Of a stretch of DNA of 64,000 nt, positions 36,033-45,028 are shown in pieces. Origin of the DNA: Emticicia sp037153985. GTDB lineage: Bacteria > Bacteroidota > Bacteroidia > Cytophagales > Spirosomataceae. Both the position numbers and the translations under genes were made by a program. The stretch spans positions 248,001-312,000 of the forward strand of contig NZ_JBBAYI010000005.1 of the NCBI RefSeq assembly GCF_037153985.1, in the 5' to 3' direction. The first letter of the stretch is position 1. Each line of letters starts with the position of its first letter. Below the pieces are notes generated by a model. The model ran no database searches. It was not told the origin of the DNA and saw nothing but the letters and a program-made list of their open reading frames with translations.

Positions 36033-37778
36033 ATGGGACAATTTAAAGATTTATCAATAAAAGATGTAATACAAGAAATTAATCAGAGTTATTTCCTACC
36101 AGATATACAAAGAGAGTACGTGTGGCTTAAAAAAGCCGAAGAAAAAAAAATTGAACAGCTTTTTGACTCTGTGTTAAGAGGTTACCCAATCAGCTCATTT
36201 CTTTTTTGGAAATTAAAAAAGACGGATATTGAAACGAATAGGGAAAATCGTGAGGAGCAGGATACAAATAAACTTAACTTTCAGCTATACAAGTTTCTTG
36301 AAAAATATGATGAACGTGAAGTTCACAACATCAAAATAGATATTGAACAAGTAAATTCTAATGACCTTTATATTGTTCTTGATGGGCAGCAAAGGCTAAC
36401 CTCGTTGTATATAGGCCTCAAAGGAAGCAGAACATTGAAGCGTAAAAAAAGCTGGGCCGATAATCCGAATGCTTATGAGGAAAAAAAACTTTACTTAAAC
36501 TTAAAGCACACGCCAAATTTTGAGAACCCAGAAGATAACTACGATTTTCAATTTTTAAAATATGAAGAATCATTAGTAAAAAATGATAGCCAGTTCTGGT
36601 TCAAGGTTGGAAATATTTTGGATAGGAAGGTAGGCGATATATATTCGTATATCACTGAAAATAATCTGAGTGGGCAAGAGGCTACAATCCTTACAGAATT
36701 AATGGATGTATTCTGTACACAAAAACAAATTTCTTATTTTGAAGAAACCGAAAAAAGTTTAGACAAAGTTCTGAAAATATTTATTCGTGTTAATAGTGGA
36801 GGAACTCAATTATCATATTCTGACTTATTGATGTCAATCCTGACGGCGAACTTTTCATCAGATATACGAGCTTTAATGAATAGGTTGGTTGATTCTTTAA
36901 AAGATGAAGGATTTGGCGTGATGGAAAGAGACCAGATTTTAAAAACCTGTTTAATATTAACAGAATGCCCACATATTTTTGCCTTGCGCAACTTTAGTAA
37001 AGCCAATATACATAAAATTGAAGATAACTGGGAAGAAATAACAAATCAAATATATTCAGCAATAGATATACTGAAAGAATTTGGTTATCGGAATAGGCTA
37101 ACTTCTGCATACATTATTTCAGTAATAGCATTTTATTTGTTTAAGCATAAAAATATTTCGGAGGAAGATAAAAATGAGATGCTGAAATTTGTGAGATTGG
37201 CTCAAATAAAAAGCTATTTTTCGTCTTCATTAGATACTAAACTTGAGATTGTTAGTAAAGCAATAAAAAATAATAGCACTTTTAAAGGGGTAAATGTAGA
37301 GCTATTGAATAATCAGACTTATCCTTTATTCCTTTCGGAAGATGATATTGAACGAATGGTTGATTTACAATACGGCTCACTTGCACTTTTGCCAGTCTTA
37401 CAGATTCTATACCCTCATTTAGATTACAAAAATTCATCTTTTCATATTGACCACATTTATCCAAAGTCTAAATTCAATGATAAAAATCTATTGCTAGATA
37501 AAAATTATATGGGAAAAGCTAACTATTTGTATAACCTTCAATTACTTCAGGGCGAAGAAAATAATACCAAAAGAGCGAAAGACCCAGAACTCTGGATGGC
37601 AGAAGAATTATCAGCAGATAAAATTGAGGAATATAAAATTAGAAATTATATAAAGCAAGATTTGAAGCTAGAATGGCAGAATATTGCTGATTTTGATAAA
37701 TACAGAAGTGAAAAATTAGTAATTGAACTGAAAAGATTACTTCTCAACAAAGAAGTTCAAGCGTTAACAGAAGTATAG
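36033..37778 (+). CDS. GmrSD-like DUF262/DUF1524 (HNH) protein, candidate type IV restriction enzyme
   Basis: A 581-residue protein. The N-terminal ParB-like DUF262 domain shows FLPDIQREYVW and VLDGQQRLTSLYIGL. A helical middle begins RVNSGGTQLSYSDLL, and the C-terminal DUF1524-type HNH nuclease has FHIDHIYPKSKF and a later NLQLLQGEEN. GmrSD enzymes use the DUF262 part for NTP-dependent control and the HNH part to cut modified phage DNA. The gene stands alone, without an obvious toxin, methylase or integrase, and is much more AT-rich than its surroundings, as expected for a mobile defence gene. Specificity is not predictable. Confidence 0.85.
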   Translation: MGQFKDLSIKDVIQEINQSYFLPDIQREYVWLKKAEEKKIEQLFDSVLRGYPISSFLFWKLKKTDIETNRENREEQDTNKLNFQLYKFLEKYDEREVHNIKIDIEQVNSNDLYIVLDGQQRLTSLYIGLKGSRTLKRKKSWADNPNAYEEKKLYLNLKHTPNFENPEDNYDFQFLKYEESLVKNDSQFWFKVGNILDRKVGDIYSYITENNLSGQEATILTELMDVFCTQKQISYFEETEKSLDKVLKIFIRVNSGGTQLSYSDLLMSILTANFSSDIRALMNRLVDSLKDEGFGVMERDQILKTCLILTECPHIFALRNFSKANIHKIEDNWEEITNQIYSAIDILKEFGYRNRLTSAYIISVIAFYLFKHKNISEEDKNEMLKFVRLAQIKSYFSSSLDTKLEIVSKAIKNNSTFKGVNVELLNNQTYPLFLSEDDIERMVDLQYGSLALLPVLQILYPHLDYKNSSFHIDHIYPKSKFNDKNLLLDKNYMGKANYLYNLQLLQGEENNTKRAKDPELWMAEELSADKIEEYKIRNYIKQDLKLEWQNIADFDKYRSEKLVIELKRLLLNKEVQALTEV

Positions 37779-37831
37779 CTATGAATGCTAAAACCCATTT
37801 GTCAGCAATACTTTTAACTTTATATTATTAC

Positions 37832-37871
37832 AAAAACAGGAGGGCTTCATAATAAAAGCCTTCCTGTTTTT
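37832..37871. terminator. Bidirectional terminator between the DUF262 and OmpA-like genes
   Basis: AAAAACAGGAGGGCTT and AAGCCTTCCTGTTTTT pair over 16 bases with a single wobble and an 8-base loop; T-runs on both sides. It serves two convergent genes. Confidence 0.8.
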
Positions 37872-37888
37872 ATCTTTAACCCTAAGGC

Positions 37889-38794
37889 TTATTTATTTGA
37901 ACTTAGCAAGTCGTAGAACTGGTTAAGTTTTGGCATCAGAATGATACGTGTACGGCGGTTGGTCGAACGGCCCTCGGCGGTATCATTGCTTGTCAGGATG
38001 TTATATTCTCCACGTCCGGCGGCAATTAACTTGTTAGGGTCTACTTTAAATTGTCCCTGCAAGGTACGCACAACCGAAGTAGCACGTTTCACACTTAAAT
38101 CCCAGTTGTCCGAGATACACTCGTTTTTAATCGAAACGTTATCGGTGTACCCCTCAACCATTACTTCAAGCTCTGGTCTGGACTGGATAATCTGAGCAAT
38201 TTTGCCTAGCACTTCGTTGGCTCGTGGCGAAATCTTGTAGCTACCACTGCTGAACAACATTTTGTCCGAAATGTTAATCATAACCACAGTTTTGTCAACC
38301 TTTACCTCAATGTCTTTATCGTCGATACCGTCTTTCAACACACGGGTAAGGTTAACAGCCAGAGCCAGATTAATCGAGTCGGCTTTAGTTCTGGCCGCGT
38401 GCAGGCGGTTAATGTACTGGTCTTTCTGTTGCAGTTGTGATAAAGTGTTATCAATGTTATCGTTGGCTGCTTTTGAAAGCACAGTCAGGTCACCCACTTG
38501 TTCCAGTTGGCGGTCGCGAACTTTTTTCAGGTCCGATAACTGGTCTCTTAAATCGTTCAATTGCTGGTCGCGTTGCTGAATAGTAACTTGTGCGGTTGCA
38601 TTTTGCGTTTCTGCGGTTCGTTGGGCGGCCGCCAGGCGGTCTTTGTAATCTTGTACTTCATCGCCGCATTTAACTAAAGCGGTCTGTGATTGTTCATATT
38701 GGTTACGGAGTGCTACATACTTCTTTTTTGCTACGCAGGATACCATCGAAATAGCTGCAAAAAAGATTACCAGAGGTTTAACAAAAACTTTCAT
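37889..38794 (-). CDS. OmpA-family peptidoglycan-binding lipoprotein
   Basis: A 301-residue lipoprotein (lipobox VSC at about residue 20). A coiled coil runs over about 25-130, and the C-terminal OmpA domain (about 165-290) contains the peptidoglycan-binding motif NWDLSVKRA...V and AAGRGEYNI. It tethers the outer membrane to the cell wall. Single gene, no clear promoter box seen upstream. Confidence 0.9.
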   Translation of the reverse strand: MKVFVKPLVIFFAAISMVSCVAKKKYVALRNQYEQSQTALVKCGDEVQDYKDRLAAAQRTAETQNATAQVTIQQRDQQLNDLRDQLSDLKKVRDRQLEQVGDLTVLSKAANDNIDNTLSQLQQKDQYINRLHAARTKADSINLALAVNLTRVLKDGIDDKDIEVKVDKTVVMINISDKMLFSSGSYKISPRANEVLGKIAQIIQSRPELEVMVEGYTDNVSIKNECISDNWDLSVKRATSVVRTLQGQFKVDPNKLIAAGRGEYNILTSNDTAEGRSTNRRTRIILMPKLNQFYDLLSSNK

Positions 38795-39203
38795 GAGATT
38801 GTGTGTTTTATTTGAACAATGCTTTCAGAATTTCCGAGCATCGGATGAATGAATATCTGCCTTCAATCGTTAAAAAACTATGCCAGAAAACGCACCAACA
38901 TACAGCCCAGAAGCCCGTAAATAATAGGTTTTCAGGGCTTTTCGTAGAAAAGAAGCCCCAAACTACCGCCAGAACGCGCAAAGCAAACATACATCAGGCA
39001 CTAGCCAGAGTGGAATATTTTCTACATTCTGAAATGTGGGCGCGGAATAAAAAATCTTTGCCACAGGCACGCATGAGCCTTGCACCTTCCGCCCATGAGG
39101 TTGTGGCAAGCCGCCCGATAACGACCCTTTACCCAAGCCTGTACAGGGGCTACATTTGTAGCTTTGCGTTTTTCTTTTTGGGGTTTTCTTCTAATTTTGT
39201 TAC
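38795..39203. other. Divergent intergenic region between OmpA-like and AraC genes
   Basis: 409 bases with no credible gene; the reading frames present have no family pattern. The AraC promoter lies near the right end. A short AGGCACGCAT word (39065) also occurs after the esterase gene (25798), too short to call a repeat family. Confidence 0.55.
39128..39158 (+). promoter_or_regulatory. Promoter of the first AraC-family regulator
   Basis: TACATTTG (39151-39158) is a full -7 match; TTTA (39128-39131) lies 19 bases upstream as a weak -33. Leader about 40 bases. Confidence 0.5.
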
Positions 39204-40112
39204 ATGATGGAAAAACGGAGCATATCGAAAATCCCTTTGCTGAACCCCTCCCAGTTCGACGACTACATTTTTGCGAACTGGAAACCACGCGTTTCGGGCT
39301 TTTATGATAAATTCCATGTAGAGCGTATCGAAAACTACAAACAGCACCTGCGCATACCTCTGCAACCGCATCGGCGTTCGGTTTATTTCCTGATATTTAT
39401 TACCAAAGGCATGGCTACCCGTAGCAAGGGGCTTACGCATTACGATGTGTGGCCGAACCACGTTTTTTGCTTACCCGCAGGCGAAATAACAGCCCTCGAG
39501 AGGGTCGACGACAACACCGAAGGATTTTATTGCCATTTTCTGCCCGAAATCTTCAACCAGTCGTTTATCAGAACCGATATTGCCAAAGATTTTCCGTTTT
39601 TTCAGTTTACCGGCGAGCCTATCGTAAAAGTGGCCGAGCCTGAGCGGGTAATCAAGCTGCTCGAAATTCTGGAAAGAGAATACAAACGCAACGACAACGA
39701 CCGTTTCGACCTCATCCCGATGTATCTCTTAACCTTGCTTTCGGAGCTTAAACATTGGGCGCAGCCTGCCCAGCAACATACCAAAAACGCCGCCGCTTTT
39801 ATTACACAACGCTACAAAAACGCCCTTACAGAGTTTATCTACGAAAAAAAATCGGTGCAGGAGTTCTCAGAATACCTCTCTATTTCGCCTAATCATCTGC
39901 ACAAATGTGTGAAAGCTACGGTGGGGAAATCGGCCCACGAATTGCTCGAAGATATGCGGATTCTGGAAGCCAAAGTCTTACTCAAACAAACCTCCATGAG
40001 TGTGGCTGAAATAGCTTTTAAGATAGGCCGCTTCGACCCAAGCGATTTCAGTCGTTTTTTCAAAGCCAAGACATCCATGACTCCCCGACAATATCGCCAG
40101 TTTGAAAATTGA
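39204..40112 (+). CDS. AraC-family transcriptional regulator, probable activator of the hydroxycinnamate operon
   Basis: 302 residues: a cupin-like sensing domain (about 40-160) and a C-terminal double helix-turn-helix (about 205-300; SVQEFSEYLSISPNHLHKCVK, SVAEIAFKIGRFDPSDFSRFFKAKTSMTPRQYR). It is encoded 119 bases upstream of the crotonase gene and in the same direction, so it is the natural candidate to sense a hydroxycinnamate or its CoA ester. The ligand is inferred only from position. Confidence 0.88.
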   Translation: MMEKRSISKIPLLNPSQFDDYIFANWKPRVSGFYDKFHVERIENYKQHLRIPLQPHRRSVYFLIFITKGMATRSKGLTHYDVWPNHVFCLPAGEITALERVDDNTEGFYCHFLPEIFNQSFIRTDIAKDFPFFQFTGEPIVKVAEPERVIKLLEILEREYKRNDNDRFDLIPMYLLTLLSELKHWAQPAQQHTKNAAAFITQRYKNALTEFIYEKKSVQEFSEYLSISPNHLHKCVKATVGKSAHELLEDMRILEAKVLLKQTSMSVAEIAFKIGRFDPSDFSRFFKAKTSMTPRQYRQFEN

Positions 40113-40231
40113 TTGATTCTGCATAGTATCGGCTTTTTCTTGCCTACTAATATGGGGCCGCATTTGTTCAATTTTGTATGGTAAAATTTTTATATAAAAT
40201 TGTATAAATAGGAGATATTGTGCATAAAGAA

Positions 40232-41014
40232 ATGTTTTATTCGGACTTGCCCCAGTCGCTCAGTGTTGAGATTCGTAATGAAATACTTTTATTGGGGCTA
40301 AACAGGCCCGAAAAACGCAATGCCTTTAACGATGAGCTCATTTTGGGCATCGAAAAGGTCTTCGACAATATTCCTACTGCCATCCGCTGCATTGTTATCT
40401 ACGGGCTTGGCAACCACTTTTCGGCGGGTCTCGACCTCTCCGAACTCAAAGAAAGAAATGTTATGCAAGGGGTTTACCACTCGCGTATGTGGCACAGGGT
40501 GCTCGATAAAGTGCAGTTTGGCCCCGCGCCAGTAGTAGCCGTGTTGCATGGCGCAGTAGTAGGCGGCGGGCTTGAACTGGCCGCAGCTTGCCACATACGG
40601 GTGGCCGATCCTACTACTTTTTATGCCCTTCCTGAGGGGCAACGGGGTATTTTTGTAGGTGGGGGGGCTTCGGTCAGGCTTCCGAAGCTGATAGGCATGG
40701 CCCGCATGACCGACATGATGCTTACAGGCAGGGTTTACAAGGCCGAAGAAGGCGAAAGGATTGGTTTAGCACAATATCTGGTCGATACCGGAGCGGGTAT
40801 GGAGAAGGGCCTCGAACTGGCGCAGAAAATAGCGGCCAATGCCGAAATGACCAACTACGCCCTTACACACGTATTGCCACGCATTACCGATGCCTCACAA
40901 AATGAGGGTTTGCTCCTCGAAAGCCTCATGGCGGCTATTGCCCAGAGTGCGCCTGAGGCCAAGCAACGTTTAAAGGATTTTCTGGAAGGAAGAGCTAAAA
41001 AAGTAGGGGAATGA
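40232..41014 (+). CDS. Crotonase-family hydratase/lyase (hydroxycinnamoyl-CoA hydratase candidate)
   Basis: A 260-residue enoyl-CoA hydratase fold. RPEKRNAFND at the start, the first oxyanion-hole segment HFSAGLDLSEL, and the second GAVVGGGLELAAACHIRVAD are clear. The ATG at 40232 is preferred; an in-frame GTG 12 bases earlier sits only 4 bases after GGAGA, so the longer start cannot be excluded. Its stop overlaps the ligase start (ATGA), so it most likely hydrates the CoA ester made by that enzyme. Whether it also cleaves the product to an aldehyde (Ech/HCHL type) or leaves it for beta-oxidation is not settled by sequence. Confidence 0.83.
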   Translation: MFYSDLPQSLSVEIRNEILLLGLNRPEKRNAFNDELILGIEKVFDNIPTAIRCIVIYGLGNHFSAGLDLSELKERNVMQGVYHSRMWHRVLDKVQFGPAPVVAVLHGAVVGGGLELAAACHIRVADPTTFYALPEGQRGIFVGGGASVRLPKLIGMARMTDMMLTGRVYKAEEGERIGLAQYLVDTGAGMEKGLELAQKIAANAEMTNYALTHVLPRITDASQNEGLLLESLMAAIAQSAPEAKQRLKDFLEGRAKKVGE

Positions 41015-42813
41015 AAAACATCGCATATAAAAATATTGCTTTTGGCCCTACGCAAACCCATAAAATGGTACGTGCCGACGGCGCCATTCATTTCAGGTTG
41101 GCTCAACCGCTTGGGCAAAGCCCCGATAAACTAACACAAAAACTTATCGATTGGGCAGCCCTGCAACCCGAAAAACCTTTTCTGGCCCGCCGCAACAGCA
41201 ATGGGGCATGGCAGCACATTACTTATGCTGCTATGTTGGCAAAGGTGCGTTCGGTAGGGCAGTATTTGCTCAACCAGCAGTTTGCGCCGAACGAAACCAT
41301 CGTTATTCTGTCAGAAAACACACTCGAACACGCCATACTGGCACTGGCAGCCTTGCACGTGGGTATTCCGTACTCGCCTGTTTCGCCGCCTTATTCTTTA
41401 ATTTCGCAGGATTTCGGCAAGCTCAGGCATTGTCTGGAACTCATGACACCCAAGCTGATTTTTGCCCAGAATGCCCGCCTTTACCAGCAGGCACTGGCAT
41501 TGGCTAAACAATGGTTTCCTGAGGCCATGATTGTAACGGCCGAAGAAACCACCGAGATTGATTTTACTGCCCTCCTGCAAACTCATGCCTCGGCAGCGGT
41601 TGAGGGGGCTTTTGATAAGGTCTGTGCCAATACTGTAGCAAAGGTTTTGTTTACGTCGGGGTCAACAGGCCAACCGAAAGGGGTAATTAATACGCAGCAG
41701 ATGTGGTGTACTAATCTGCAACAAATCACGCAGGTGTTTCCATTTTTGTCGGCTACGCCTCCGGTGTTTATCGACTGGCTTCCGTGGAACCACACTTTCG
41801 GCGGAAATCATAATTTTGGTCTGGCTCTTTATAATGGCGGAACGCTCTATATCGACGACGGCAAGCCTACGCCGCAGGGTATCGAAACTACTATTCAGAA
41901 CCTGCGCGAAATCTCGCCAACGGCCTATTTTAATGTACCCAAAGGCTTCGAAATGCTCATTCCGTACTTTGAACGTGAGCCAACCCTACGCCATACTTTC
42001 TTTCAAAACCTGAATATGCTCTTTTATGCGGGGGCTAGCCTTGCGCAGCCTGTCTGGAATCGGCTCGAGGAACTGGCTATCGAAACCGTAGGCGAAAAAA
42101 TACCGATTATCACGGGCTTGGGCTGTACGGAGTCGGGGCCGTCGGCTATGTTTGCTAACTGGGGTGGGGCTTTTTCGGGTTTGCTGGGGGTTCCTGTGGC
42201 GGGTATGGATGTTAAACTCGTACCCGATGGCGACAAACTGGAGGCGCGCTACAAAGCACCGAACGTAACCTGTGGCTACTGGCGCAACGAGGAGGCTACC
42301 CTGAAGGCTTTCGATGAGGAGGGCTACTACAAAACGGGCGACGCTGTGCGGTTTCTGGATGATTCCTGCCCCGATAAAGGGCTGGTTTTTGATGGGCGCA
42401 TTGCCGAAGATTTTAAACTTTCAACAGGCACATGGGTAAACGTGGGGGTGCTGAAAGCTAAAATCGTTTCGGCGGGGTCGCCAATTATACAGGATGTGGT
42501 GCTGGCTGGCCTAGACCAGGAGTTCATAGGGGCTATTCTGTTTCTGAATGCGGATGCCTGCCGGAAACTGGCAGGAACTGCCACCGCCGATAACCGCGAG
42601 GTGTTTCTGGACGAACGGGTAACGGCCTTCCTGAACGATTTCCTCCGGCGTTTTAATGAGTCGGCTACGGGTAGCGCAAACCGGCTGGGTAAAATAGTGG
42701 TGGCTCTGGAGCCGCCTTCTATCGACCTCGGCGAAATAACCGATAAGGGTTCGCTTAATCAGCGTATCGTACTCAGGCATCGGGCGCATCTGGTCGAGGA
42801 GTTGTATCGCTAG
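41011..42813 (+). CDS. fcs: Feruloyl-CoA synthase-like hydroxycinnamate-CoA ligase
   Basis: A 600-residue ANL-family adenylating enzyme. The N-terminal region (RADGAIHFRLAQPLGQSPDKLTQKL) is characteristic of feruloyl-CoA synthases rather than of acetate or fatty-acid ligases. The P-loop LFTSGSTGQPKGV is at about 212-224, and the adenylate motif YYKTGDAVRF lies later. Expected reaction: ferulate or p-coumarate + ATP + CoA to the acyl-CoA, AMP and PPi in the cytosol. Translationally coupled to the crotonase gene. Confidence 0.88.
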   Translation: MKNIAYKNIAFGPTQTHKMVRADGAIHFRLAQPLGQSPDKLTQKLIDWAALQPEKPFLARRNSNGAWQHITYAAMLAKVRSVGQYLLNQQFAPNETIVILSENTLEHAILALAALHVGIPYSPVSPPYSLISQDFGKLRHCLELMTPKLIFAQNARLYQQALALAKQWFPEAMIVTAEETTEIDFTALLQTHASAAVEGAFDKVCANTVAKVLFTSGSTGQPKGVINTQQMWCTNLQQITQVFPFLSATPPVFIDWLPWNHTFGGNHNFGLALYNGGTLYIDDGKPTPQGIETTIQNLREISPTAYFNVPKGFEMLIPYFEREPTLRHTFFQNLNMLFYAGASLAQPVWNRLEELAIETVGEKIPIITGLGCTESGPSAMFANWGGAFSGLLGVPVAGMDVKLVPDGDKLEARYKAPNVTCGYWRNEEATLKAFDEEGYYKTGDAVRFLDDSCPDKGLVFDGRIAEDFKLSTGTWVNVGVLKAKIVSAGSPIIQDVVLAGLDQEFIGAILFLNADACRKLAGTATADNREVFLDERVTAFLNDFLRRFNESATGSANRLGKIVVALEPPSIDLGEITDKGSLNQRIVLRHRAHLVEELYR

Positions 42814-42840
42814 CAACTAACTGCCCGACACAAACGTATC

Positions 42841-42857
42841 GCGGATTGGTAATCCGC
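42841..42857. repeat. REP-like palindrome, copy 1
   Basis: GCGGATTGGTAATCCGC, a 7-bp stem hairpin between the ligase and core-MetE genes. The same 17-mer occurs at 49921-49937 in the opposite orientation. Confidence 0.55.
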
Positions 42858-42927
42858 AGCATTGGCCTTACCAAAACCCTGAACATAGATAAATTGTATT
42901 CAATCATAAAACAAAACTTATTAACTG

Positions 42928-44034
42928 ATGAAACCTCCTTTCAGAGCCGACCACGTGGGTAGTTTATTAAGAACTCAGGCAGTCAAAGAAAATCGTTTAA
43001 AATGGAAAAAAGGCGAGATTTCTGCCCAGGAACTCCGCGCCATTGAAGATGCGGCCATTCTGGAAACCGTGAAAAAACTGGAATCAACAGGCATGAAATC
43101 AATTACTGACGGAGAATTCCGCCGTGATTACTTCCACCTTGACTTCCTGAAAGAACTCGAAGGCGTATCTGTTACCGGAGGTATCGAGGCCAACCCTAAC
43201 GCCAAAGTGGCCGAAGATGGCTTTAAACCACCCGTACTGAGCGTAACGGGCAAACTAAAACACGTAAAAGACATTCAAGTCGAAGATTTTAAATATTTAC
43301 AATCTATTGTTACTCAAACGCCGAAGGTAACCATCCCTTCACCTACCATGATACACTTCAGAGGTGGTCGCAAATCAATCGATATTCATTCGTATCCTGA
43401 TATGGATGAATTTTTTCATGATTTAGCTGCGGCTTATCGGGAAGAAATCGACCACCTGTATCAGGCGGGTTTGCGTTACCTCCAACTCGACGACACCAAT
43501 CTGGCATACCTCTGCGACCCTAAAATGCGCGCCGCAGCTGCCGAACGTGGCGAAGACCCCAACCTGTTACCCAAAACCTATGCCGCCTTAATTAATTCGG
43601 TAATTGATAACCGCCCTGCCGACCTCACCATTGGTATTCACCTGTGCAGGGGCAACTACCGCAGCACATGGTTTGCCGAAGGGGGCTACGAGCCTGTGGC
43701 CGAAATTCTTTTCAACGAAATTAACGTTGATGCCTATTTTCTTGAATATGACGACGAACGTAGCGGCGATTTTGCTCCCTTACGCTTTGTGCCTGCCCAT
43801 AAAAACGTGGTGCTGGGCATTGTTTCCTCAAAACAGAAAGAACTCGAAAACATCGACGATTTGTGCCGCCGTATTGATGAAGCCGCCCAGTATATGCCGC
43901 TTGAAAACCTCTGTGTAAGTCCGCAATGTGGGTTTTCATCAACCCACCACGGCAACGACATGACCCACGACGACCAATGGTGTAAAATAGAACTGGTCGT
44001 AAATACAGCCATAAAAGTCTGGGGCGAATCATAA
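42928..44034 (+). CDS. Core-MetE-like (UROD/MetE-type) methyltransferase
   Basis: A 368-residue protein resembling the C-terminal catalytic half of cobalamin-independent methionine synthase, of the stand-alone YxjG/YxjH type. The FRADHVGSLLR start is typical. The zinc site is complete: H238 and C240 in GIHLCRGN, E273, and C334 in SPQCGF; the E-to-C spacing of 61 residues equals that of MetE. It lacks the folate-binding N-terminal half of MetE. Ordinary role: methyl transfer to homocysteine. Its place inside a hydroxycinnamate operon suggests handling of methyl groups taken off methoxylated aromatics (ferulate, vanillate), but that is inference. Confidence 0.82.
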   Translation: MKPPFRADHVGSLLRTQAVKENRLKWKKGEISAQELRAIEDAAILETVKKLESTGMKSITDGEFRRDYFHLDFLKELEGVSVTGGIEANPNAKVAEDGFKPPVLSVTGKLKHVKDIQVEDFKYLQSIVTQTPKVTIPSPTMIHFRGGRKSIDIHSYPDMDEFFHDLAAAYREEIDHLYQAGLRYLQLDDTNLAYLCDPKMRAAAAERGEDPNLLPKTYAALINSVIDNRPADLTIGIHLCRGNYRSTWFAEGGYEPVAEILFNEINVDAYFLEYDDERSGDFAPLRFVPAHKNVVLGIVSSKQKELENIDDLCRRIDEAAQYMPLENLCVSPQCGFSSTHHGNDMTHDDQWCKIELVVNTAIKVWGES

Positions 44035-44071
44035 ACGCTCCTGCCTCAAGCAAAAAACTGTCAGCCTTGCT

Positions 44072-45016
44072 ATGAAAAAAATACTTGTCGTTCTGTGGCT
44101 CGTTTCTGGTTGCGTATGGGCGCAAAATAAACAGCCGTCTATCAGCCAAACCGCCATTACGTCGGCCCGATACTGGCTCGATGTCGATTACGTAGGCGAT
44201 GGCCTCATCGGGCATCGGCTTGATGTACACCTGCCCCTGAAAGGTAAAGCTCCGTATCCGGTCGTAATAGCTGTTTACGGCAGCGCATGGTTTTCTAATT
44301 CATCCAAAGAAGAAACCTTTAAGGTAGGGTTGGGTCAGAAACTGCTCGAAAGCGACTTCGCAGTCGTGAACGTCAACCACAGGTCGAGCAGCGATGCCCG
44401 TTTTCCGGCACAAATTCAGGACATCAAGGCGGCCATCCGGTTCATCCGTGGCAACAGCGAGGCTTTTTCGCTCGATAACTCATTTATCGGCATCACGGGG
44501 TGGTCGTCTGGTGGGCATCTTTCGGCCCTTGCAGGCACCACAAACAACACCCGTATCGATACAATAGCGGGGCTGGCAGTAGACATTGAGGGTAAGCTAG
44601 GCAAATACACGCACGAAAGCAGCCACATAAATGCCGTAGTAGACTGGTTCGGGCCAACCGATTTCCTGATTATGGATAAATGCGGAAGTTCGTTTGCACA
44701 TAACGAGGCCAAATCGCCGGAGTCGTCGCTCATTGGTGGGCCTATTCAGGAAAACCCCGCCCAATGTGCTTTGGCTAACCCAAGCAGCTACGTAAACGCA
44801 CAAAACCCGCCTTTCCTGATTTTTCATGGCGACAAAGACCCCCTCGTGCCACATTGCCAGAGCCAGCAACTTTATGATAAACTGCAACAGGCAGGCATTA
44901 AAAGCGAGTTGATAATAGTGGCAGGCGGCGGGCATGGCCCGGGTGTAATGATTGATAAATACTACGATAAAATGATTAACTTTCTAACGCTTGCTTGGCA
45001 AAAAACAAAGAAATAA
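44072..45016 (+). CDS. Exported alpha/beta hydrolase (BD-FAE/carboxylesterase type)
   Basis: A 314-residue protein with an N-terminal export signal; VSGC at about residues 12-15 could also serve as a lipobox. The RLDVHLP and GWSSGGHLSALAG segments are typical of the carboxylesterase/BD-FAE group. The nucleophile is the Ser of GWSSG, and the late Asp (HGDKDPLVP) and His (GGGHG) complete the triad. Within this operon it may release hydroxycinnamates from plant esters outside the cytosol; this is a guess from context. Confidence 0.8.
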   Translation: MKKILVVLWLVSGCVWAQNKQPSISQTAITSARYWLDVDYVGDGLIGHRLDVHLPLKGKAPYPVVIAVYGSAWFSNSSKEETFKVGLGQKLLESDFAVVNVNHRSSSDARFPAQIQDIKAAIRFIRGNSEAFSLDNSFIGITGWSSGGHLSALAGTTNNTRIDTIAGLAVDIEGKLGKYTHESSHINAVVDWFGPTDFLIMDKCGSSFAHNEAKSPESSLIGGPIQENPAQCALANPSSYVNAQNPPFLIFHGDKDPLVPHCQSQQLYDKLQQAGIKSELIIVAGGGHGPGVMIDKYYDKMINFLTLAWQKTKK

Positions 45017-45028
45017 ACCATAAAACCC

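Noticed and set aside
25798..39074. Short shared words AGGCACGC(AT) at 25798, 25825 and 39065
   Set aside because: Only 8-10 bases are shared and no secondary structure is common to the three sites; chance cannot be excluded.
38803..39207. 134-codon frame between the OmpA-like and AraC genes
   Set aside because: No family pattern, irregular composition, overlaps the AraC promoter and start; it looks like chance.
40113..40231. AraC-type direct repeats upstream of the crotonase gene
   Set aside because: TTGTAT occurs twice, 26 bases apart, in a very AT-rich stretch; the spacing does not match whole helical turns, and the only -7-like word (CAATTTTG) lacks a partner.
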